This document shows positions 59,401 through 64,000 of a DNA stretch of 64,000 nt, one piece after another. Each line of letters opens with the position of its first letter. The first letter of the stretch is position 1. Under the pieces are notes generated by a model, which made no database searches, was not told the origin of the DNA, and worked only from the letters and a program-made list of their open reading frames with translations. Source of the stretch: Streptomyces sp. NBC_00582 (lineage in GTDB: Bacteria > Actinomycetota > Actinomycetes > Streptomycetales > Streptomycetaceae); the NCBI RefSeq assembly GCF_036345155.1, contig NZ_CP107772.1, positions 5,208,001 to 5,272,000 of the forward strand, written 5' to 3'. Both the position numbers and the translations under genes were made by a program.

Positions 59401-60147
59401 CCGATCACCCCTGTCCCGGAGGCGATCCAGCGCGCCCTGGCCCCCACCGAGCCACCGGCACACCCCGCACCCCCCACCACCCACCCACCGGCCACGCCCG
59501 TCCCGACGGACATCCAGCGGCTCCTGGCCCCCCGTCAGTCACCGGCACACCCCACACCGACCACCCCCGTTCCGGAAGCGATCCAGCGCGCCCTGGCCCC
59601 CAGCATCCAGCCACCGGCCCCGCTCACCGGCACACCGACCGCCCGCCCCACCACGCCGTACGCGACCTCCGGTCCCCGTGTCCAGCGCCGCCCGGTCGCC
59701 GCTCCCGTACCCCTCCGCCGCCCCACCCCCGGCACCGACCGCGTCCCCGTGGTCCAGCCGCGTGCCGCCTCCTTCACCACCCCGTCCCTCCCGGCACCAC
59801 CCGCCCCCACCCCGCAGCCGCCCCTTCCCGCGCCCGCACCCGCGCCGCCCACCGCCCTCACCCCGCCGCCCACCTCCGCCGTCCAGCGGCGCGCAGCTCT
59901 CACACCCCCTCCGGCCGCCGCCCGAACCCCGGTCACACCGCCCCCCGGCCCGCGTCAGGGAGCCGGCGTCGAGCCCGCCGAAACCCGCACCACCCCCCAG
60001 CCCCCCGCCTTCGACCCCCGCGCCCTCACCGACTTCCAGCTGGACGAACTGACCCACCGCCTCACCGGCCGCATCACCCGCCTCCTGCGCACCGAACTCC
60101 GCCTGGACCGCGAACGGATCGGCAGACTCCGCGACCCCCGCCACTGA
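56455..60147 (+). CDS. Giant proline-rich eCIS protein with about twenty V/I-Q-R motifs
   Basis: The 1230-aa product has a conserved-looking N-terminus (GLLDRFRGGSRR; WTQLPPIQRAVASGTAAGVA, GRLATWQNPAFTGVRPLTVL), about 1000 residues of Pro/Ala/Gly/Thr-rich disordered sequence, and a C-terminal helix FQLDELTHRLTGRITRLLRT ELRLDRERIGRL. By my count QR occurs about twenty times in the form (V/I/F)QR(A/R/G), spaced 20-100 residues. It has collagen-like GLPG/GAVPGRPG repeats near residue 160-240 and 39-aa repeats near 840-955. It sits where a tape measure or scaffold gene is found in phage tails, but its composition is unlike tape measures. No signal peptide or membrane helix is present. Confidence 0.8.
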   Translation: MGLLDRFRGGSRRGTGTPAPDPGSGAGASDSGAGGGAGTSAAGGGVFEGGGPVVAASWTQLPPIQRAVASGTAAGVADSGFGGRLATWQNPAFTGVRPLTVLDGNPGGLLSGVAGTAAAGPGTPAAPTGSGPGAGAGVGPGTGSGLGPAPVPVQTAALPGLPGLPGLPGAAGGLPGAVPGRPGAAPGLPGAVPGRPGAAPGLPGAVPGRPGAAPGLPGAAPGLSTAVPGLPRAVPGGQRAVPVVQRAVPGAGQAASGAAGGRSGLPGSGSGTPGTAPSRAASVRSPIRPGAVAPRPGAGRTPPVAGPGVPAPGSMIQRATPALLGVGPTLPGTGPAVPGAASARPGSGLTHPGGASAQPGAAPAPSGGGSALPGASSALSGAGPVPPGQSSPAPTRAYPNRPGTAPAPPVVPVVQRASAAASGSSPVAPVAVSRRTGDVSSPSAPAPAPVPGVSAGSPARPVPSAAPARPGAVSPTAPPPIGAPHRPDVPPSSPSASPAPVPVFQRHPVRPANPPSATPARGIRVSPAAPRPAASAIPLTRSAPAPVQRRTLPARLPSAPAAPRGRSTDGGRPAAGKEPAPGPGPSTVAAPVPPPAAADGVPAPSGGGHPVRGPVPGPAAPPAADLPVQRGVSPMPEGSSAPDDRQAVPPSAPRPADPLLQQTASPAPESSTTAPSANGPVQRAASPSTNLSVQRAASPETSPTTPSTPTAALNPQRPGPEPAVQRAVSPAPVADVPAPALRREDGRTPTVTEGGRPPSGTPVRPGAPRPVQRAATAPTPAPRAPQAAPATAPTEAPAIQRAAAHPPHPQNGPGRPGSAAARPGTPTPPATASRPRTGLGAPLPASTNSPGPAAVSRTPQPPTTTPPAVQRATKPSPLGAPLPASTNSPGPAAVSRTPQPPTTTPPAVQRATKPSPLGAPLPASINSPRPEAGSRTSQPPTTTPPAVQRATKPSPLGAPLPARPAAPAPTTPTLSKGSTAPTPITPVPEAIQRALAPTEPPAHPAPPTTHPPATPVPTDIQRLLAPRQSPAHPTPTTPVPEAIQRALAPSIQPPAPLTGTPTARPTTPYATSGPRVQRRPVAAPVPLRRPTPGTDRVPVVQPRAASFTTPSLPAPPAPTPQPPLPAPAPAPPTALTPPPTSAVQRRAALTPPPAAARTPVTPPPGPRQGAGVEPAETRTTPQPPAFDPRALTDFQLDELTHRLTGRITRLLRTELRLDRERIGRLRDPRH
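56980..57105 (+). repeat. Three 42-bp collagen-like repeats in the proline-rich gene
   Basis: The unit encodes GAVPGRPGAAPGLP and recurs at 56980, 57022 and 57064 with at most one or two base changes. Flanking sequence is also built from GLPG and GAAPGL units, so the whole segment 56925-57150 is collagen-like Gly-x-Pro. Copy number is likely to vary between strains. Confidence 0.85.
58969..59319 (+). repeat. Three 117-bp repeats encoding a 39-aa QR unit
   Basis: Copies start at 58969, 59086 and 59203, with a partial fourth from 59320. The unit begins LGAPLPASTNSPGPAAVSRT and ends TTTPPAVQRATKPSP. Copies one and two are almost identical in DNA; the third has several substitutions. Each unit adds one AVQRATKP motif, so motif number grows with repeat number. 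Confidence 0.88.
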
Positions 60148-60199
60148 CCACCACGGACCCCACCGACCGCCTCCGCCCCCAGAAAGGCCAGACCCCTCG

Positions 60200-60625
60200 A
60201 TGTCCCGCGATCTCGACCCGGGCTCCACCATCTTCTTCACCCTGACCATCGACGGCGAGAGCCTCGGTTACTTCAACGGGTGCGAGGGCCTGTCCTCCCA
60301 GGTGGAGATCGAGCACCGCCAGGAAGGCGGGAACAACGGCTTCGTCTGGGCGCTGCCCTCCCGCGTCACCTTCTCCACCATCCGCCTCACCCGCCCCCTC
60401 ACCCCGGACACCGCCAAGGTGGCCAAGTGGATCTCCTCGATCACCACCGGTGTGACCCGGCCGACCGCGCAGATCGCGGCGCTGCGGGCGGACGGTTCGG
60501 AGGTGGCCAAGTGGGGGCTCATCGACGTGCTCCCGGTCAGCTGGCAGGGCCCCTCCCTGGACCCCGCGAACCCGGGCGTCGCCACGGAGGTCCTGGAGAT
60601 CACGCACCACGGTTTCACCGACTAG
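60200..60625 (+). CDS. cis1b: Second eCIS tube-type protein
   Basis: The 141-aa protein has the same gp19-like fold as the first tube protein but is diverged: STIFFTLTIDGESLGYFNGC EGLSSQVEIEHRQEGGNNGF, FSTIRLTRPLTPDTAKVAKW and VLPVSWQGPSLDPANPGVAT EVLEITHHGF. In Afp and PVC the variant tube proteins (Afp5-type) form the first rings on the baseplate, which is its likely role. AGAAAGG lies about 10 nt upstream. It follows the proline-rich gene by 52 nt. Confidence 0.9.
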   Translation: MSRDLDPGSTIFFTLTIDGESLGYFNGCEGLSSQVEIEHRQEGGNNGFVWALPSRVTFSTIRLTRPLTPDTAKVAKWISSITTGVTRPTAQIAALRADGSEVAKWGLIDVLPVSWQGPSLDPANPGVATEVLEITHHGFTD

Positions 60626-60647
60626 GACGGGAAGGGGACCCGACAAC

Positions 60648-61373
60648 ATGGCCAAGGGCAGCAGGAGCGGGGCGGGCAAGAGCCTGGTCCGCGCGACCCT
60701 CTCCATCCACGAACCGCCGGTCGGCACCAGCACCACCCCGGGCGGGCTGCGCAAGTCGTTCGAGTTCGAGTTCAATCCGGCGCAGTTGCAGGTGGCGCGG
60801 CGGGCGTTGTGGAAGGTGACGCCGACGGCGGCCGTCCGGGACGGTTCGAAGCCGGAGTTCATGGGGCCGGAGCCGCGCGAGATGAGCGTGGAGATCTTCC
60901 TGGACTCCTCCGACCAGCCGGACAGCAACACGGTGATGCAGAAGGTGGAGTCGCTGTTCGACTGCTGCGAGGTCACCAGCGGCAGCATCGCCGCGAACCA
61001 GCCCTCGCCGCCGTGGGTGGTGTTCCAGTGGGGGTCGTTCTCGACCGTGCACTTCACGGCGTACGTCAGCAGTGTCGACGTGTCGTACACCCTGTTCGGT
61101 ACGACCGGGGTTCCGATCCGCGCCACCTGTCAGGTCCGGCTGCACGAGATCCCCAGCAAGACCAAGGGGCAGAACCCGACCTCGGGGGCGCTGACCGCGC
61201 AGCGGGTGCACCGGGTCGTGGCGGGCGACTCGCTGCAGTCGCTGGCGTGGCGGGAGTACGGCGACACGGCCGCCTGGCGGGACATCGCCGAGGCCAACGG
61301 CATCGACGACCCGACCCGGCTGCCCACCGGCATCGAGCTGATCCTGCCGTCCGCCGGGGAGGTGCGTTCCTGA
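60648..61373 (+). CDS. cis7: eCIS LysM-domain baseplate hub protein (Afp7-like)
   Basis: The 241-aa protein has a conserved N-terminal hub region (LRKSFEFEFNPAQLQVARRA, EPREMSVEIFLDSSDQPDSN, SPPWVVFQWGSFSTVHFTAY) and a C-terminal LysM module (HRVVAGDSLQSLAWREYGDT, AAWRDIAEANGIDDPTRLPT GIELILP). This is the architecture of Afp7/gp53-like proteins linking tube and baseplate. A start at 60648 fits GGAAGGGG upstream. Its stop overlaps the VgrG start (TGATG). Confidence 0.92.
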   Translation: MAKGSRSGAGKSLVRATLSIHEPPVGTSTTPGGLRKSFEFEFNPAQLQVARRALWKVTPTAAVRDGSKPEFMGPEPREMSVEIFLDSSDQPDSNTVMQKVESLFDCCEVTSGSIAANQPSPPWVVFQWGSFSTVHFTAYVSSVDVSYTLFGTTGVPIRATCQVRLHEIPSKTKGQNPTSGALTAQRVHRVVAGDSLQSLAWREYGDTAAWRDIAEANGIDDPTRLPTGIELILPSAGEVRS

Positions 61374-63286
61374 TGGTGGCGACCGCGTTCTCCAACATCA
61401 TCAAGGTCACCCTGGGCGGCAGCCCCCTGCCGCCCGACTTCGCTCCGCTGCTGGTGGAGGGCTGGGTGGACCAGGGGCTCGGGGTGCCCGCCTCCTTCCG
61501 GCTGACGTTCCGCGACCCGTACCGGCTCGTCCTCGGCAAGCTGGGCGTGAAGTTCGGGACGCCGGTGGTGCTGACGCCGATCGCGGACGGGCAGGGGGCC
61601 GGGGATCCGCTGCTCACGGGTGAGGTGTGCGGGCTGGAGGCCGACTACGACGGCACCGGGTCCTTCACCGTCATCCGGGGGTACGACGCCGGCCACCGCC
61701 TGATGCGTCAGCGCCGGATCGCCGCGTACCGCAACCAGAGCGCCTCCGACATCGCCCGCAAGCTGGCCGCGCAGGCCGGGGTGCCCGTGGGGAGGATCCA
61801 GTCGACGAAGACGGTCTACGAGTTCATCAGCCAGGCCAACGTCACCGACTGGGACTTCCTCGCCCGTCTCGCCGACGAGAACGAGATGGTGATGTCGGTC
61901 GACTCCAAGGGGAAGTTCCAGTTCGTCAAGCCCGACCCCGCCTCCGGGGCGCCGCCGACCTCGACCCCGGGTGAGAAGAGCCCGTACGTCCTGGAGGCCG
62001 GCACCGACATCCTGCGGCTGCGGGCCGCCGTCACCTCCGCCGAGCAGGTCGCCACCGTCGAGGCGCGCGGCTGGGACGTGACGACGAAGAAGAAGCTCAC
62101 CGCGACCGCGCCCGCCACCACCAACCCCGGCATCAGCATCGGGACGACCCCGGGTGAGGCGGCCGCCAAGTTCAAGCCGACCAAACTGGTCGACGCGCAG
62201 ACGCCGTACGACCGGCAGTCGGAGGTGAAGTTCGCCGCCGAGGCCCTCGCCGACGACGTCACCGGGTCCTTCGCCGAGCTGGAGGTCATCGCGCGCGGCA
62301 CGCCGAAGCTGCGGCCCGGTCTGCCCGTCACCCTCGCCGACGTGGGCGCGCCCTTCGAGGGCAAGTACACGGCCACGTCCGTACGGCACGTCTTCGGCGA
62401 CGGCAAGCACTACGAGGCGTGGGTGACCGTCAGCGGGCGTCAGTGGCGGTCGCTGTACGGGCTCGCCTCCGGCGGCGGGGGCGCCGCCTCGCACAACGGC
62501 CTCCACCTTCCCGGTACGACGAACGCGCTGGTGACGGACGTACAGGATCCGCTGAAGCAGGGGCGGGTGAAGCTCCAGTTCCCCTGGCTGGACGACGTGT
62601 ACGTCTCCGACTGGACGCGGGTCGCGCAGTGGGGCGGCAAGGACGGCGGGTCGATCTTCCCGCTCGACGTCGGCGACGAGGTGCTGGTCGCCTTCGACCG
62701 GGGCGCCCTCGACCACCCGTACGTCATCGGCGGCCTCTACAACGGCAAGGACAAGCCGACGCCCGTGAAGGACGTGCCCCTGCACGACGGGGCGCGGCGG
62801 CGCGCCGCCCGGCACACCCTCTCCGACCGCGACGGCAACCGCGTCGACCTGCTCAGCCAGAAGACCGGCGGCCGCAAGCAGGGCGTCAGGGTGACGTCCG
62901 GGGACGACCGGCTCGTCATCAACCTGGACCGTACGAAGACCGAGATCACCGTCGACAGCAAGGGCACCGTCAAGATCACGGGCACCCGGTCGGTGTCCGT
63001 CGAGGCCGGCACCGACCTCACGCTGAGCGCGGGCCGCAAACTCACCATCAAGAGCGGCGGACTGCTCGACATCCGCGGCACAGGCGCGGTCAACCTCAAG
63101 TCGCTGACCAGCGTCGTCGCCGTGGACGCACTGGGCGCGCTCAGCCTCAAGGCGGGCGGCGCGGCCACCGTCACCGCGGGCGGCACCGTCCAGGTCAACG
63201 CCACCGCCAACGTGGGCATCCGGGCCGCCACGCTCCTGCTGCAGGGCGTCGTGATGGTCAACAACAAGCCGTATCCGATCCCGTGA
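61373..63286 (+). CDS. cis8: VgrG-like central spike protein (Afp8-like)
   Basis: The 637-aa protein has a gp27-like N-terminal region (VEGWVDQGLGVPASFRLTFR, DIARKLAAQAGVPVGRIQST, NVTDWDFLARLADENEMVMS), a gp5-type OB-fold (LVTDVQDPLKQGRVKLQFPW, GGKDGGSIFPLDVGDEVLVA, HPYVIGGLYNGKDKP) and a C-terminal beta-helix with repeating GT-rich strands (KITGTRSVSVEAGTDLTLSA, GGAATVTAGGTVQVNATANV). It forms the spike under the tube. No PAAR or effector extension is fused to its end. It starts at 61373, coupled to the LysM gene. Confidence 0.95.
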   Translation: MVATAFSNIIKVTLGGSPLPPDFAPLLVEGWVDQGLGVPASFRLTFRDPYRLVLGKLGVKFGTPVVLTPIADGQGAGDPLLTGEVCGLEADYDGTGSFTVIRGYDAGHRLMRQRRIAAYRNQSASDIARKLAAQAGVPVGRIQSTKTVYEFISQANVTDWDFLARLADENEMVMSVDSKGKFQFVKPDPASGAPPTSTPGEKSPYVLEAGTDILRLRAAVTSAEQVATVEARGWDVTTKKKLTATAPATTNPGISIGTTPGEAAAKFKPTKLVDAQTPYDRQSEVKFAAEALADDVTGSFAELEVIARGTPKLRPGLPVTLADVGAPFEGKYTATSVRHVFGDGKHYEAWVTVSGRQWRSLYGLASGGGGAASHNGLHLPGTTNALVTDVQDPLKQGRVKLQFPWLDDVYVSDWTRVAQWGGKDGGSIFPLDVGDEVLVAFDRGALDHPYVIGGLYNGKDKPTPVKDVPLHDGARRRAARHTLSDRDGNRVDLLSQKTGGRKQGVRVTSGDDRLVINLDRTKTEITVDSKGTVKITGTRSVSVEAGTDLTLSAGRKLTIKSGGLLDIRGTGAVNLKSLTSVVAVDALGALSLKAGGAATVTAGGTVQVNATANVGIRAATLLLQGVVMVNNKPYPIP

Positions 63287-63320
63287 GAGCCGGGCGTTCC
63301 CCCAGAAGGGTGGCCGACTG

Positions 63321-63764
63321 ATGGCCGAACAATTCGTCGGGTCGGGCTGGGCGTTCCCCCTGCGGATCGGTCCCACCGGAGGCATCGCCCTGGTCAGCGG
63401 CGAGCGCGAGATCGAGGAGGCGATCCGGCTGATCCTCGCCACCGCGCCGGGCGAGCGCCCCATGCGCCCGGAGTTCGGCTGCGCCATCCACGACCTGGTG
63501 TTCGCGCCGGTCAACGAGGCGACGGCCGGCCGCATCCAGCACGAGGTGTACACCAGCCTGGACCGCTGGGAGCCGCGCATCGAGGTCAACGACGTCGAGG
63601 TGACGGCCGGCGCCGAGCAGGGCGTCCTGTGGATCGACGTCCGCTACTCCATCCGCGGGACCAACAACCCGCGCAGTCTCGTCTTCCCCTTCTACGTCAT
63701 TCCGTCCCACGAAGAGCCGGGCCTGCCCGGTCCCTCCGGTACGGCTTCCGAAAGCGACCGCTGA
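63321..63764 (+). CDS. cis9: gp25-like baseplate wedge protein
   Basis: The 147-aa protein matches gp25/Afp9: GWAFPLRIGPTGGIALVSGE, EIEEAIRLILATAPGERPMR and EFGCAIHDLVFAPVNEATAG, with the conserved lysozyme-like EIEEAI...PGER..RPEFG core. It is the wedge piece that contacts the sheath. The ATG at 63321 has AAGGG upstream. Its stop overlaps the next start (TGATG). Confidence 0.94.
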   Translation: MAEQFVGSGWAFPLRIGPTGGIALVSGEREIEEAIRLILATAPGERPMRPEFGCAIHDLVFAPVNEATAGRIQHEVYTSLDRWEPRIEVNDVEVTAGAEQGVLWIDVRYSIRGTNNPRSLVFPFYVIPSHEEPGLPGPSGTASESDR

Positions 63765-64000
63765 TGGCCCTGCCCTCCCCCAACCTGGACGACCGCCGCT
63801 TCCAGCAGTTCGTCGACGACGCCAAGCGCTACATCCAGCAGCGTGCGCCGGAGTGGACCGACCACAACGTCTCCGACCCGGGCGTCACGCTCGTCGAGAC
63901 GGTCGCCCACATGGCCGACCAGATCGTCTACCGCCTCAACCGGGTCCCCGACAAGAACCATCTGGCCTTCCTGGACCTGGTCGGCATCCGGCTCTTCCCG
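63764..64000 (+). CDS. cis11: gp6/Afp11-like baseplate assembly protein (cut by window edge)
   Basis: The first 79 codons are visible: ALPSPNLDDRRFQQFVDDAK RYIQQRAPEWTDHNVSDPGV TLVETVAHMADQIVYRLNRV PDKNHLAFLDLVGIRLFP. The pattern DDR.FQ..VD.A...I..R.PEWTDHN.SDPG.TL.E is the N-terminus of putative baseplate assembly (gp6/Afp11) proteins. The remaining several hundred residues lie beyond the window. It continues the operon with a 5-nt overlap. Confidence 0.9.
   Translation, partial: MALPSPNLDDRRFQQFVDDAKRYIQQRAPEWTDHNVSDPGVTLVETVAHMADQIVYRLNRVPDKNHLAFLDLVGIRLFP

Noticed and set aside
46786..64000. Type VI secretion system or R-type pyocin instead of eCIS
   Set aside because: DUF4255, the AAA+ ATPase, LysM hub, single VgrG spike and gp25/gp6 order fit Afp/PVC-like eCIS; TssJLM membrane-complex genes, tail fibres and lysis genes are absent in the visible part.

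Overview
The window is a piece of a Streptomyces (or close actinomycete) chromosome. GC content is very high, third codon positions are almost all G or C, GTG starts are common, and family content is typical of the genus: ANTAR-domain GAF proteins, a SARP-type regulator, LuxR-type two-component pairs, and the small DUF6480, DUF6760 and DUF6766 families. I saw no tRNA, rRNA, CRISPR array, transposase or intact prophage.

Layout. 1-10.1 kb: M20 amidohydrolase (cut by the window edge), two adjacent GAF-ANTAR proteins, small actinobacterial proteins, a lower-GC pocket with a 57-aa ORF and a DUF2637 membrane protein, a methyltransferase, two NodB deacetylases, a GYD protein, an inositol-monophosphatase-like enzyme and a peptidoglycan amidase. 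10.1-22.4 kb: secreted SGNH esterase, SARP/AAA regulator, two-component system, VanZ protein, a VOC-AraC-DUF1801 operon, HxlR regulator, trpF, ALF-repeat protein and a PucR regulator. 22.4-29.4 kb: scar of a phosphate-transport (pst) operon behind a PHO box, aminotransferase, PAP2, YihY, DUF6766, RidA, and a DUF4157 protein that is a candidate cargo of the injection system further right. 29.4-46.5 kb: DUF1569-TetR operon with a broken regulator, Rieske oxygenase, secreted polysaccharide lyase, large secreted protein, acyltransferase, macrolide-type glycosyltransferase, flavin reductase, orphan histidine kinase and a large LuxR (LAL) regulator.

46.8-64 kb: the main system, an extracellular/cytoplasmic contractile injection system (eCIS, Afp/PVC-like). 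It has a LuxR regulator, a DUF4255 cap protein, an AAA+ ATPase, two divergent single-pass membrane proteins that share their N-terminal halves but end in different surface-binding domains, and then one long co-directional operon: sheath, tube, a zinc-ribbon-like protein, DUF6760, a 1230-aa proline-rich protein with about twenty Val/Ile-Gln-Arg motifs, second tube protein, LysM baseplate protein, VgrG-like spike, gp25 and the start of a gp6-like baseplate protein. The window ends inside this operon.

Two themes deserve attention. First, the same short V/I-Q-R motif occurs in the proline-rich eCIS protein, in the 165-aa protein beside the tube gene, and in the remote DUF4157 protein, which suggests a shared docking or processing signal. 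Second, at least eight gene remnants (MarR, AraC, glycerophosphodiesterase, PstC/PstB, TetR, DUF899, DUF6191, SDR) lie between otherwise healthy genes in 5-43 kb. This looks like repeated small internal deletions, sometimes leaving the old operator or PHO box in place.
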